The notes under the pieces are model-generated. The model had not been told where the DNA came from. It saw nothing but the letters and a program-made list of their open reading frames with translations, and did not search any database. From Tolypeutes matacus (Eukaryota > Chordata > Mammalia > Cingulata > Chlamyphoridae), in contig JAKSZT010037307.1 of the NCBI GenBank assembly GCA_026826555.1, positions 219,394-283,393 of the forward strand: DNA of 64,000 bases. The letters are read 5' to 3'. This document shows, in pieces, positions 1 through 11,227 of the stretch (positions are counted from its first letter, which is position 1; each line of letters begins with the position of its first letter). Both the position numbers and the translations under genes were made by a program.

Positions 1-540
1 AAAGTTTGGGGAGAATAGTGTGGGTGAGGTTGCTCCCTGTATAACCTGGTGCCATAGCTCCCACATGCTCAGGCTCCTGGTCTGCCCAGAGACAGGAATC
101 TGCCCCCCTGATTAACAATGGAAATCTGCCCTCCCCTGCCTGCAACATTGGGTGGACTGACTATTTCTTACACAACATCGAAGGCTCATGACTTGTTGAC
201 AGATGTTTCAAATCCTTTCAGGACTGCAATCCCCTAAATTGCCCATGGTTAGGGGCTAGATGGTTCCATCCCCCTCAGACCTGCTCTCCTCCAGCCACGG
301 CTCTGGCAGGGAGAGTGGAGGAGGGAGAGGGCAATGATGTCATAAGGGAAGCTATGACTCGTGCACCAACATGGCTTCCCACAGCTGGACCCATTTTCAG
401 TGAAGGAGCACCTGTCCATTCTTTCCTGTCAGATATGCCCAAGCCTTGGCTGCAAAGGCAGAACACGGGAAATACTGAGCCACTGGCACAGAGGTGTATA
501 AAGTTACCTTTTCTGTCTGGTTGTTTAAACAAAATTGAGA
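1..540. other. No gene or repeat recognised
   Basis: I see no confident gene, RNA or repeat. Short open frames on both strands around 275-548 overlap each other and look like chance. The sequence has moderate GC content and no long low-complexity run. Confidence 0.4.
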
Positions 541-544
541 CAAA

Positions 545-1440
545 CTAAAAATCCATCAACAGAGAAATCAGTTACATGGATTTAAGTCCAATCAAACAAC
601 GAAGGCAAATAAGAATTAGAAAGAGTTGGGAGTACAATTTTTAAACAGGTACTTCTCAAAGGAGACTTACTAATGTCTAATAAGCACAGAAAGGATGCCC
701 CACATAATTATTCATGAGGAAAATGAAAACAAATAGTACAATGAGATAACCCTGCAGCCTGTGAGAATGGCTAAATAAAATAGCTGGCTGCACTGAATAT
801 TGTCGAGGAAATAGATCAGCTGGAACTCTTATACCTGCTGGTGGGCAGGTTAAAACGGTAGAACCACTTTGGAAAACTAGTTGGCATTTTCTGGTACAGT
901 TAAACCAACATCTACCTGTAACTCAGCAATTCTATTGCTCGGCAGTTACACAAGAACAACGAAAACACATATCGAGGAAAGACAGGTATGTTCACAGCAG
1001 CTTTACTCAAAATAGGTCAAAACTGGAACAATCCAAATGGCCATCAACAGGTGACTAGTCAAAGGAATAGGGGCATATTCTTAGAAGGAAATTCTACTCG
1101 GTGATAAAAGGGAACAAACGACTGGCACATACAATAACAGACGAATCTCCAAACATACTAAGTAAAAGAAGCCTGATGTAAAAGAGCACATTCAGGATGA
1201 TTCTATTTGTAAAATTTCTAAAACAGGCAGGACAAATCTATAGTAAGGGCCATCAGAATAGATTTTATGGAAGGTGGGAGTGAAAGTGCTGTTGCCTGCA
1301 AACAGCACAAAGAAACAAGAGGAGTGGCCTACATCTTGTTTTGGGTGGTGGTTACAGGGGAAAATAGAATTCCAAAAACTCATCAGACTGAACTCAGTAA
1401 AAGCAGTAAAGATGACATGCTTGCTCCATACTGACATGGA
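545..1440 (+). repeat. Ancient L1 ORF2 3' portion and 3' end
   Basis: The stretch reads like the decayed C-terminal part of an L1 ORF2: phrases equivalent to 'GEDVEKLELLYLLVG', a PLWKTSWHF-like block, 'CTATLLKIGQNWNNPNGHQQ' and the following 3' end can be followed despite many stops and frameshifts. The 3' part near 1300-1440 resembles the end of old mammalian L1 families (GGTGGTGGTTACAGGGG at about 1345). It has no coding capacity. The subfamily cannot be fixed by eye. Confidence 0.7.
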
Positions 1441-2290
1441 GGAGATAAGTGAAACCGCTTCCGTGGAAGATCAGAGTGGGCCCTTCCTCAGCACGTGTTT
1501 ATACCTCGTGCTGTCAGGCACTAGAAGAAAGGAACAATCGGAGCATGTACACTATGACTTTTGCCAATGATCTTCCCTGATGAGGACAGTGGAACTGGGG
1601 GTCAGGGCTAAGTCTCTCCATGGCTGAACCTCCCATGCCTGGCCCATCCCAGGGCACCCAGTGATGAGCCACCTGGGAGAGCAGGACACCTGCAGGCCAG
1701 AAAACCCATGAGGCCCCCAAACCAGCCTGGCCCCTTCTCAGGCTCCAATGGCCTCAACTGCTCTCCCGAGGGCCTCGAGGCCACAGTGAGGACATAGGTG
1801 ATGGTGGTCAGTGCAGGACCTGGTCCACCTCTGCTTGCTCCTGGCTCTGAAGACCCTGGGGTAGCCACCAGCTCAGTGCTGAGCAGAAAGGACTCTGGCC
1901 AAAGCCCAAGGTTCAGCGTGATGTTCTGGTCCCTCCTCGGAGTCACAGACCCAGGGGTCGCTGAGGCCTGCATTTGCATAAGGTGTGTCTGTGGGAGGCT
2001 ACTGTGGGGCTGTGGGGTGCAGGGTTGTCATATAGGGAAAAGGAGATCATCTAAGTGGAGGGTGGGCATGTCAGTGTGTATTTAAGGAGATGAGTTGAGT
2101 GGGGAAGACAAGAGTAAGGTGGAGTGCTTGGGAGGTGGTGAGTGCATCAGCTGTGTCAAGGAAGCTGCAGAAAGCATCCCTTTGAAGATAATAGGTATTG
2201 GAGTTTTGTCTAGAAATTTTTCTGGGCTGTCGAGTCAACTTTCTTGGTCTTCTAAGATATAAAATGGACTTGCTTTTGCCCTTACATTTG
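1441..2290. other. No gene recognised
   Basis: Moderately GC-rich sequence. Overlapping short open frames lie on both strands (for example 1608-1979 minus and 1798-2085 plus) with no recognisable domain. I see no splice-flanked exon I would defend. Confidence 0.3.
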
Positions 2291-2299
2291 TACAACATA

Positions 2300-2880
2300 T
2301 TGGGTGAGTTTATCATCCTGTGCTGAAAAAGATCTCACTTCAGAAACTTAGGACTGTTTCTCCACTCTCCCCTGCACCCCAGCATTGCTGCCGAGAAAGC
2401 TGGTATCATTCTTAGTCCTTTGGAGGTGAGCTGGTGGTTTTATTTCCTCTTTAAATATGTAAGTGTTTTATCTACATCAGCTGAAATTTGCCAGTGTGTG
2501 CCATCAGTGATGCTGGTCAGTTTCATCACTTGATTAAGGTGGTGTCTGTCTAACTCCTCCACTGTAAAATTACTCTTTTCCCTTTCATAAGTGAGAGGTA
2601 TCTTGTGGGGAGATACTTGAAAATTATGTAGATATCTTTATACTCAAAAAATTTTTAATTTATTTATATCTGCATAGACTCACGGTTTCCTACTTTATTT
2701 AATGGGTTATAAAACATTAATATCTCTGATTATTTTGATGTTCAAATTGCCCCATATTTGACCAGTGAGAGCTCCCTTTAACCTGGCTACTGTGTTCTTT
2801 TGACACGGCCTCATTCTTTGAGCACTTGTTACTTTCTGGCACAAAAATTAGCTCCATGCCCAACCTAATATCTTTAGGAC
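2300..2880. repeat. Probable old interspersed repeat, unclassified
   Basis: AT-rich, non-coding, and similar in texture to old L1-associated sequence: blocks about a silencing-type 'tcatcacttgattaagg' at about 2524 and 'cttgtggggagatactt' at about 2613 recall a repeat widely seen in mammals. I cannot name the family with confidence. A purine-rich low-complexity run (GGAAGGAAAAAAGGAAGAG) follows at about 2896-2955. Confidence 0.35.
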
Positions 2881-3044
2881 TGGATTGTTCAGAAAAGGAA
2901 GGAAAAAAGGAAGAGAAGAAGAGGAAACAAAATTTTCATTAAAAAAAAAAAATCATTCAGAGGAACTTCCCAGTCACTGGCTCAAATCTGCTTCAAACCT
3001 TAAGGAGGTATAACCACAAAGAAACCACATAACTTACCATTCCA

Positions 3045-3651
3045 AAGCTGTGAAAATGTCCAAATCAAAGCATCATCAGAGATGCCTTCTCACCAAAGGT
3101 CAGCTGCTGGATCCTAGACTCTTGGCACATGGTGAGCCAAAATGGCAGCTCTTCATCTGCGTCTCTGTCTTTTTTCCCCAGGCTCAGCTGTGGGCGATCA
3201 AGTACATGGCATTGCTCATCTCTTCAGCTTTGAGCTGTTCCATGGGCTTAGCCTCTTGGGGACCTATTTCCCTGCCCCTGTGCCCTGCTGATTCTAGCCT
3301 CTGGCCTCTCGCTCAGCCTCTTAGTGTTTCTCTTGGCCTCTTTCTCGGCTGTAGCTGATCCTGGAGTACTCTTTCACATGGTAGGGTAAAAATGGCATCT
3401 GTCTTTCTCTCTGTGTGTTTCTGCTTGCAGTTCTTAGTTTACATAAGACCCCAGAAAGAGGGCAGAGACCCAACCTGGGTCACACTTCACTGACATAGTC
3501 CAATCAAAGGCCCTAAAGTGATCTAATCAAGTGATCTAATCAAAAGGACCCATAACTGAATCTAATGCAATCAACAGTTCCCACACCCTCAGGAATGGAT
3601 TAGTTCAAAGAACATGCTCTTTTCTGGGATTCACAAAACTTCAAACTATCC
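3045..3651 (-). mobile_element. Solo MaLR-like LTR (xenarthran type), copy 1
   Basis: This block is homologous over its length to the minus-strand LTR at 23733-24945: shared landmarks include the GATGCCTTCTCACCAAAGG-type block near 3080, the TTGAGCTGTTCCATGGGC block near 3230 and the GGGATTCACAAAACTTCAAAC end near 3630. Read on the minus strand, its beginning (tttgaagttttgtgaatccc) matches the start of the plus-strand LTRs at 14796 and 52023. No internal retroviral sequence is attached, so it looks like a solo LTR. The precise lower boundary is uncertain. It sits inside old L1 sequence that resumes at about 3655. Confidence 0.65.
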
Positions 3652-3654
3652 CAA

Positions 3655-4915
3655 GTCATTTGAATCCCAGAGTAGTGGTAGAATTGGATTTCCAGAGTTA
3701 CAACAACTCAATAGTCAGAATGTCCAATTCTCAACAAAAATTTTTAGAGCACACAAAGAAACAATAAAGTATGGCCCATTCTCAGAAAGAAAAAAAAAAG
3801 AATTTGACAGAGACCATCCCTGAGGATGTCATGCATTGGAATTATTAGTCAAAGACATTAAAACAACTGTCTTAAATATGTTCAGTGAGCTAAAGGAAAC
3901 CATGGACAAAGAACTAAAGGGAAAATAAATAACAAAAAAAAACTAAAAAAATAAAATAATAAAAAAAAAAGAACTAAAGGGAATTAGGAAAAAATTGTTG
4001 GAACAAACTAAAAAAAATGAGAATTATAAAAAGGAACCAAACAGGAATTCTAAAGCTGAAAAGTACAATAATTGAAGTGAAAAACTCACTAGAGGGATTC
4101 AACAGCAGATTTGTGCAGGCAGAAGAAAGAATCAATGAATTTGAAGGCAAGACTATTGAAATTATCCAGGGTGTGGAGCAAAAGGAAAAGGGATGAAGAA
4201 AAATGAACAGAGCCTGAAAAATGAACAAGCGTACCAACAGATGCATCATGGGAGTACCAGAAGGACAAGCTTGACAGAAAGGGGCAGAAAAGTATTTGAA
4301 AAAATAATGACTGAAAACTTCCCAAATCTAATGAAAAACATGAATATACACATCCAAGAAGCCCAATGAACTCCAAGTAGAATAAACTTAAGAGATCCAC
4401 AGCAAGATGCATTATAGTGGAATTGTTAAAATCCAAAGAAAAGAGAGAATTCTGAAAGCAAGAGAAGCAAATTGTCATGTACATGGGAACCTCAATAAGA
4501 TTAACAGCCAATTTCTCATCAGAAGCAAAGCCATGGAGGCCAGAAGGCAGGGGGGTGACATATTTAAAGCTCTTAAAGAAAAAAAAAAAAACTGTCTACC
4601 AAAAATCGAGAATTCTATATCTGGCAAAACTTTCCTTCAAGAATGAAGGAGATGTTAAGATATTTGTGGATAACAAAAGCTGAAGGAGTTAATTACCAGA
4701 AGAATTGCTCTATAAGAAATGCTAAGGGGAGCCCTTCAAACTGAAGTAAAAAGACACAAGACAGTAACTCAAAACTAGAAGAAGAAAGAACATTGATAAA
4801 TGTAACAATATTGGTAAATATAAAATCCTGTATTATTGTTTTTGGTTGATGACTGCTTTTCCCCCTTTATGACTTAAAAGGCAAGTGTGTAAAGCAATAA
4901 TTAAAATCTATGTTA
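3655..4915 (+). repeat. Ancient L1 ORF1-region fragment
   Basis: The sequence follows an old L1 ORF1: a coiled-coil-like stretch ('ITEVKNSLEGFNSRFVQAEERINEF' equivalent near 4065-4140), then the nucleic-acid-binding region including the AKPWRPEGR frame (4528-4560) and the block corresponding to 'NCLPKIENSISGKTFLQE' near 4590-4646. Several stops and a poly(A)-like slippage tract at 4576-4590 break the frame. A second A-rich tract occurs at 3932-3972. It is non-functional. Confidence 0.75.
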
Positions 4916-4931
4916 ATGGGTATTTTTCGGG

Positions 4932-5336
4932 TTTGAATCATGTACTCCACAAAAGACATGTTCAAGTCGAAATCTGTGTTTCCTCTGGGTGTGAATCCAT
5001 TTTTAAATAGGACATTTGAAGATGCTATTATTAGTTAAAGTATGCCCAAACTGAATGAGAGTGGGCCTTTATCGTTATGGCTGATGTCCTTATAAGAAAA
5101 GAAAATTGGACACAGAAGTAGAAGCCAGAAGTAGGAGAAGATAGAGAGAGATCACCATGAGATAAAGGATTACCAGAACTCTATCCCCAGAATGTGACAG
5201 ACTTTGGAGAGAGCATGGCCTTGTTGATGCCTTGAATTTGAACTTCTAGATTCCAAAACCATGAGCCAATAAATTCTAGCTATTAAGCCAACTAATGTAT
5301 GTTATTTGTTATAGCAGCCCTGGAAAACTAAGGCAG
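4932..5336 (+). mobile_element. MLT1-type MaLR LTR
   Basis: The layout matches an MLT1 (ERVL-MaLR) LTR. It has a gtactccacaaaagacatg start region, the AGTGGGCCTTTAT block near 5062, 'tgtccttataag' at 5087, and the closing polyadenylation region with AATAAATTCTAGCTATTAAG at 5269. The end is GGAAAACTAAGGCAG at about 5335. MaLRs are long-dead LTR retrotransposons, and this copy is followed directly by matching internal sequence. Confidence 0.75.
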
Positions 5337-5760
5337 TTTTTGGTTCCAGAGTGGAGTGCTGCTTTTATAAATGCCTAAAAATGTGGAAATGGCTTTGGAA
5401 TTGGGTAGAGGCTGGAAGAATTTTGAGGTACTTGATAAAAAAAAGCCTAGATTGCTTTGAAAAGACAATGAAGATATGAACAATAAAGGTGCTTTTGGTG
5501 AGGCCTTAGAAGGAAATAATTAATGAGTTGTTAGAAATTGGAATGTGTTGTTGGCAATCCTTGTTATAAAGTGGCAGGGCACTTGCTGAAATGGTGTTCA
5601 GATGGCAGATGGAAGGCAGAACTTGTAAGAAAAGAACTTAGCTGAGGAGCTTTCAGAGCAAAATGTGGAAGGCTCGGCCTGGTTTCTCCTTTCTGCTCTA
5701 GTAAAATAAGGGAGAACAGGGGTAAACTGAGGGCTGAACTGTCAAACATAAAAGATGCAG
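5337..5760 (+). mobile_element. MaLR internal sequence following the LTR
   Basis: Directly after the LTR comes sequence matching the 5' internal part of MST/MLT1-type MaLRs: TTGGTTCCAGAGTGGAG, 'aaaatgtggaaatggctttgg' split by small changes, 'gaattgggtagaggctggaa' near 5399, and 'gccttagaaggaaat'. These non-autonomous ERVL relatives carry only degenerate gag-like sequence, and I see no intact ORF here. Confidence 0.7.
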
Positions 5761-5762
5761 TA

Positions 5763-5933
5763 ATTGATGGTTTGGAAAATTCTAATTGATAGAGGCAGAA
5801 AACAGAATAGTGGCTACCAGGGGCTGGGGGCGGGGGGAGTGAGGAGTTATTGCTTAATGGGTACCAGTTTCTGTTTCTGATGATGAAAACATTCTAAAAA
5901 TATATAGTGGTGAAAGTTATGCAACATTGTCAA
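5763..5933 (+). repeat. Old L1 3'-end fragment, left of the Tigger1 insertion
   Basis: The text 'agtggctaccaggggctggg' near 5812 followed by 'ttattgcttaatgggtacc' is typical of the 3' end of old L1 families. The match resumes at 7441 after the Tigger1 element, so this is one L1 tail split by a DNA transposon. Confidence 0.6.
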
Positions 5934-7440
5934 TATAGGCATACTTCAGAGATATTGTGTGTGCAGTTCCAAATGACTGAAATAAAACAAATATCTCAAT
6001 AAAGGGAGTTACATGAATGTTTTGGTTTCCCAGTGCACATAAAAGTTATATTTACACTATACTGTGTTATATTTACACTATATTTACATTAACTGTAGTC
6101 CATTGTTTACTAAGCTTAGAAAACAATGTACATACCTTAATTAAAAAATATTTTATTGACCTCCTCTCATGAATCATGAATCACAAATGTTCTTAATGGC
6201 ATCTAGAATGGTGAATTCTTACCAGAAGGTTTTCAATTGACCTTGCCCTGATCCATCAGAGGAATAACTATCTATGACTTACAAAATGTAAGTCAAAATT
6301 GCTCCTTGATCTATGCTGCAGAATGGATGTGGTATTAATTTCAACTTAAAGTCACCAGCTGCATTAACCCCTAACAAGAGAGTCAGTCTGTCCTTTGAAG
6401 ATTTGAAATCAGGCCTTGACTTCTCCTCTCTAACTATGAAAGTCCTACATGGCATCTTCTTCTAATATAAACCTGTTTAATCTACATTGAAAATCTGTTG
6501 TATAATGTAGCCACCTTCATCAATTATCTTAGTTAAATCCTCTGGATAACTTGCTGCAACTTCTACATCAGCATTTGCTGCTTCACTCTGCATTTTTAAG
6601 TTATGGGATGGCTTGTTTCCTTAAACCTCATAAACCAAACTTTGAAGCTTCAAATTTTTCTTCTGCAGCTTTCTCCCCTCTCTCAGCCTTCATAGAATTG
6701 AAGAGAGTTAGGGCCTTACTCTGGATTAGACTTGGCTTAAGGGAATGTTTTGGCTGGTTTGATCTTCTATCTAGACCACTCAGACTCTCTCCATATCAGC
6801 AATTATGCTCTTTTACTTTCTTATCATTCATGCATTCACTGGATTAGCACTTTTAATTTCCCTCAAGAACTTTTCCTTTACATTCACAACTTGGCTAATT
6901 GTTTGGCACAAGAGACCTAGCTTTTGGCCTATCTTGACTTTCAACATGCTTTCCTTACTAAGCTTAATCATTTCTAGCTTTTGATTTAAAGTGAGAGATG
7001 TGTGACTCTTCCTTTCACTTGAATACTTAGAGGACATTGTAGGCTTATTAATTGGCCTAATTTCAATATTGTTGTGTCTCAGGAAATAAGGAGGCCAGAG
7101 GAGAGGGAGAGAGATAATGAATAGCTTGTTGGTGGAGCAGTCAGAATATACACAATATTTATTGATTAACTTTGCTGTCTTATATGGGCACAGTTTGTGG
7201 CACTCCAAAACAATAGTAACACCTAAGATCACAGATCTTAATATAATAATAATGAAAAAGTGTGAAATAGTGTGAGAATTACCAAAATGTGGCAGGGACA
7301 CAAAGTGAGCACATACCATTGGGAAAATGGTACTAATAGACTTGCTCGACAAAGGATTGGCACAAACCTTCGATTTGTAAACAATGCAAAATCTGTGAAG
7401 TTCAATGAAGCAAAGTGCAATAAAATGAGGTATGCCTATA
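5934..7440 (-). mobile_element. Tigger1 DNA transposon, internally deleted
   Basis: The termini TAGGCATACTTCAGAGAT (left) and GAGGTATGCCTATA (right) form the inverted repeat ends of a Tigger1 (pogo/Tc1-mariner superfamily) element. The insertion sits at a TA. At about 1.5 kb it is shorter than the roughly 2.4-kb full element, with most of the transposase core missing between about 6150 and 6340. The transposase reads on the minus strand and survives only in part. It is nested in an L1 3' end (5763-5933 and 7441-7495). Confidence 0.85.
6828..7037 (-). pseudogene. Tigger1 transposase N-terminus (relic)
   Basis: Reading down from an ATG at 7037, the minus strand encodes about 69 residues that begin [17 protein letters not shown] and include [20 protein letters not shown]. 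This is the CENP-B-like helix-turn-helix DNA-binding region of a pogo-type transposase. The frame then stops at 6828. Further fragments of the same protein can be followed in broken frames toward 6340. The DDE catalytic core is not present as an open frame, so the copy is inert. Confidence 0.8.
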
Positions 7441-7495
7441 CTTAATGTCACATAATTGTATAGTTTAAACTGATTAAAATTTCAGCATATAAACT
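7441..7495 (+). repeat. Old L1 3'-end fragment, right of the Tigger1 insertion
   Basis: 'atgtcacataattgtatagtttaaa' (7445-7469, quoted loosely) continues the L1 tail interrupted at 5933. Confidence 0.5.
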
Positions 7496-7497
7496 CA

Positions 7498-8670
7498 CTA
7501 CCTGCCCCCCAGTGTGGGACATGACTCCCAGGGATGAGCCTCCCTGGCACCGAGGGATTATTACCAACCACCAACTGGCAATGAATTTGGGAAAAGACTT
7601 TGACCAAAAGGGGTAACTATTAAATACAAATGACTTTTTATGGCTGAGATTTCAAAGTGAGTCAGGAGGTCATTCCAAAGGTTATGCTTATGCACGACTT
7701 AAGAGGATCTCACTGACCACCGCAGTAAACAATGCCTCAAGTGGGGTAGGGGGCTCCTGAGGGCTCTATAGTCATCTGGACACTACAGGCATGGCAGATA
7801 ACCCCAGGAATTCAGCACCCTGTCAATGGGCCTTACCTTGGAATATATGATAACCTACCCCCCAAATGTATTACAGTTGGACTCATAATTTCCCTTCAGA
7901 TGGCTCTTCTGCCCCTTTTATTTGGACCTCTAATTAGCACTATACCCATAAATATGTGTCCCAGAGACTTAAATCTTCTGGCTGTTCCATGCTGGTTGAG
8001 CCCTGAATCTCAGTAGAGTTGCAGCCAACACCTACCCTCCAATTCATCGGACTTACCTAGGACAACTAAAAAAAGGATGATGATGGACAATGCCCATGCC
8101 AAAAACCAGTATCTACAACTGCAAGCAAGACAGTTCCATCGATCTACCCTATGGGATCTAAGTCCCTTCTCAATCAGAAGCAGAGTGGGCATCACCATCC
8201 CAAAATCCTCAAGACTGAGGAATGAGCAAACATAAGGGGGAAATGCAACTATGGACTAAAGTAAACTTATTATTATTCTAGTAATGGAGGAACTTGTAAT
8301 ATTGATATAAAGGCAGTAGTCACCTTTCTGAGGTTCTGAGGGGAGGGAGAGGGAAGAATAGGTGTAACATGGGGCATTTTGGGGACATTGGAATTGTTCT
8401 GCATGACATTGCAATGACAGATACAAGCCACTATACATTTTGTCAAAACCTATAAAATTGTGCAGTGCAAAGTGTAAATCATAATGTAAATATAGACCAT
8501 GCTTAGTAACAATACTTCAATGTGTGTTCATAAATTGTAACAAATGTACCACACTAATGAAAACTGTTAATAGGGAAAAGTGTGGGAGGGGAAGGGGGTG
8601 GGTATATAGGAATCCCTTATATTTTCAATCTAACATTTATGTAATCTAAAGCTTCTTAAAATTTTTTTAA
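7498..8670 (+). repeat. 1.1-kb interspersed repeat, L1-3'UTR-like, copy 1
   Basis: The sequence from GGACATGACTCCCAGGGATG (7516) to an A-rich end near 8670 is homologous to a minus-strand copy at about 61260-62300. Both share, in the same order, the CTCCTGAGGGCTC block, ACAGTTGGACTC, GGCATCACCATCCCA near 8189, 'gacattgcaatgacag' near 8405, and 'ggaatcccttatattttc' near 8610. The last third also matches 36560-36910. The oriented A-rich 3' end argues for a non-LTR retroposon, perhaps an L1 3' UTR of the host lineage. No ORF is supported. Confidence 0.6.
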
Positions 8671-8679
8671 ATGGTTAAA

Positions 8680-9260
8680 TTATTTTTATGTTATGTATAT
8701 TTTACAACAATTTTAAAAATGAAAAAGGAAAGGTCATGTTCTATTGGTAGCTCAAGTGGAAAATCACTTTCATGTGCCATAAATAGGACATCCTCCTGTC
8801 CAGCCAGGGCAGGTAGCCATACTGGGGGACAAACACTCTCTAAAGGACACTTTTCACAAGCTCTCTAGAAAACCATCCTGTTTCACTGGCATGTTAAAAA
8901 GAAGAAGAAGAAAAAAATAGGAAACCCTGAAATCAATAATCTAAGCTCTCATGTCACGTAAATATGTCAATCCCCCCCCCACACACACACACACACAAGT
9001 TGTAAACATTTCCATCTTTACAACTCCCTACTCATTCTTCTCTGAAACCATCCCAGCGGGAGGTTTGGGGCACCTCATTTCAGTCCAGCAAGAGTGGAAG
9101 TCTAGGCTTCCCACTCAACCTTTGCTGGCATGGGTGGGGATGGAGCCACAATCCACATATGGAGTTTGGATGGAACAAAGTGATTATTATCTAAAAGTTT
9201 TCCATCTTACAAGGCTGCCTCTATCCTGGTCCTTTTGCTAGAGAGCTTTTTCCTTTTTCT
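8680..9260. other. No gene recognised; contains a short (CA)n tract
   Basis: Apart from a C-run followed by (CA)n at 8972-8998, I see nothing identifiable. The open frame at 8951-9241 merely reads through the microsatellite. Confidence 0.4.
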
Positions 9261-9262
9261 TT

Positions 9263-9302
9263 TGTTGGTTTTTTTTGTTTTGTTTTGTTTTGTTTTGTTT
9301 TG
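9263..9302 (+). repeat. (TTTTG)n simple repeat
   Basis: An uninterrupted run of TTTTG pentamers, preceded by T-rich sequence. It may be the reversed tail of a minus-strand retroposon that I could not otherwise recognise. Confidence 0.8.
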
Positions 9303-9895
9303 TCCGTGGGCATTTCTGGGTTGGCAGTTTCTTAAACTCCAAGTGTAGGATATATGAGCAAAAGACAACTCAGGGAATACACCACTGTGTTGTTCCTCAG
9401 GTCCCGAGGTCCTCAACCAGTCTGCTTCTTCTCTCCACCTTTTAGAGTCTTATTATTATATATATATGTAAAACTCCGGTGTTTTTACTTGCACTGTGTG
9501 GACTTTAAAAACTTCAAGTCCCCACAAGATTAGGCTATATTTGCTTGCTTTTTCCCTAGCCTCATTAGCCTCAGCCACTGCCCTAGTATTATTGGCTGGA
9601 GGGCTGCAGGAATGGGGCTGGGACTAAGGAGAGAGAGAGAAGAATCTCTCTGCATATTCTGTTCCTAGTAAAATTGTATGTGTGCTTCTGAGTCCAAGAA
9701 GAGCTCTGGAGTGCCCAGGAGAATGGAGCTTACTTATTTGAGGTCAGTTGGCTTCAAATATAAAAGACAAGCCTCTCTCTTGATGTCCATCACTACCTCC
9801 TCAGTGACTTTGCAGACCCTCCATATCTGATAGGAAGTGAGGTAACATTATCTGGGACCCTGTATCTAGCTGCACCAAAAGCCATATTTACCCTT
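9303..9895. other. No gene recognised
   Basis: Mixed-composition sequence with a short (TA)n at about 9452-9468. No exon or named repeat is apparent. Confidence 0.35.
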
Positions 9896-10164
9896 TGTGA
9901 AAGGCTGAAAAATAACCTTCCAAAAGATATCCACACCAATTCACTGAAACCTGTAAATGTTGTCTTATAGGGCAAAAAATGTAATTAAGGATCTTGAAAG
10001 GAGGAGCTTATCCTGGATTATCCATATGACACCTAAATGCAGTCATATGGGATCCTTATAAAAGAAAGGCAGAGGAGCAGATGTGGCTCAAATGGTTGGG
10101 CGTCCGTCTGCCATATGGAGGGACCTGGGTTCGATCCCCGGGACCTCCTGGTAAAATAAAAAAA

Positions 10165-10228
<64 letters not shown>

Positions 10229-10829
10229 GAAGGCGCATGGGCAGCCAGGCTCTGTGTGCCGCTGAGCCGTCAGGCCCCGGGAGCCATGCAGCAGGATGAT
10301 GACGTAACAGGGGAGAGCAAGACGAGATGCTCCGAAAGCTCCAGAAGCCAGGAGCTGAAGTGGCGCAGGCAGCAGAACACCTCTCTCCTACATCAGAGGT
10401 CTCCAGGATCGAATCCTGGTGAAGACTGGAGGAGGAGGATGAGAAGAGATGGCAGGAAGCAGACACGGAGAATTGCCCAGCGAATGGACACAAAACAGCA
10501 AATGGGGAAGGGGGGGTTTAAAAATGGATAAAGTAAATAAATAAATCTTTAAAAAAAAAAAAAAAGAAAGAAAGAAAGGCAGAAGAGAAGGAGATGTGAA
10601 GATGGAGGTAGAGATTGGATAATGTGGCATCAAGCTAAGGAATGCCAACAACCACCAGAAGCTGGAAGAGGCAAAAATAGAATCTTCACTAGAGCTTCTG
10701 GAGAGAACACGACCCTGCCAATGCCTTGTTTTCAAATTTCTAATACCAGAAATGTGAGAGAATAAACTTCTTTTGTTTTAAGCTACCACATTTGTGGACA
10801 TTTATTATAGCAGCTACAGTACATCTAAT
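9896..10829 (+). mobile_element. MLT1-type LTR split by a DAS-SINE
   Basis: The left half (9896-10073) has the MLT1 landmarks 'gtaattaaggatcttgaaa', 'tcctggattatcc' and 'gatccttataa'. The right half (10584-10829) has 'gatgtgaagatggagg', 'ccaccagaagctgg', 'gaacacgaccctgcc' and an AATAAACTTC polyadenylation-like block at 10762, ending near CATCTAATATA. The halves join exactly at the SINE's target-site duplication, so the LTR was already in place when the SINE arrived. Confidence 0.8.
10074..10570 (+). mobile_element. Chimeric DAS-type SINE with 13-bp target-site duplication
   Basis: The tRNA-derived head carries an A box at 10084-10095 (TGGCTCAAATGG) and a B box at 10128-10138 (GGTTCGATCCC). 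It is followed by A-run and (TA)n linker (10156-10229), a roughly 300-bp body, and an A-rich tail. The body resembles that at 52995-53370. It contains a second tRNA-like pair, TGGCGCAGGCAG at 10361-10372 and GGATCGAATCC at 10406-10416. Identical 13-bp flanks AAAGAAAGGCAGA (10061-10073 and 10571-10583) mark the insertion. DAS-SINEs are known from armadillos, including chimeric tRNA/unknown-body forms. Confidence 0.88.
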
Positions 10830-11200
10830 ATAATTCTTAACTTTTAAGTAAATAAACAAAATACCTTTTTTAAGCCAATAAAAATTTTCTGTCATTTACA
10901 GTCAAAAGAGTCTTACTTTAGACCGTAGTTTAAGAGAAGAGAAAGAGACAAGGGGTAGAGTGTTATACAGGGAGCAGGGGTGTAGAGAAGAGGGGATCTT
11001 TGAGGGTAGAGGAAAAGAAGAGAAGGAGGTTTGGCCAGTGTGATGATGCAGGCACTGTTGTGGGAAGGAAAAGACAGAGGTGAGGCAGCATAGCAATGGA
11101 AATTGATCATGTCCACTATAGTGTAAATAATAACTGATGGAGCCACTAAGGTGGTAAATAATGGAATAGATCTATCCAATGTATTATGTAACATGATGTT
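10830..11200. other. No gene recognised
   Basis: Purine-rich sequence on the plus strand with no exon I can support. The minus-strand open frames here are reflections of the purine bias. Confidence 0.35.
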
Positions 11201-11203
11201 CCC

Positions 11204-11227
11204 AACTGTGTGTGTGTGTGCATGTGC

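Noticed and set aside
10084..10155. Genuine tRNA gene
   Set aside because: Box A and B are present, but the segment is the head of a SINE with tail and target-site duplication, and near-identical heads occur at several other sites in the window.
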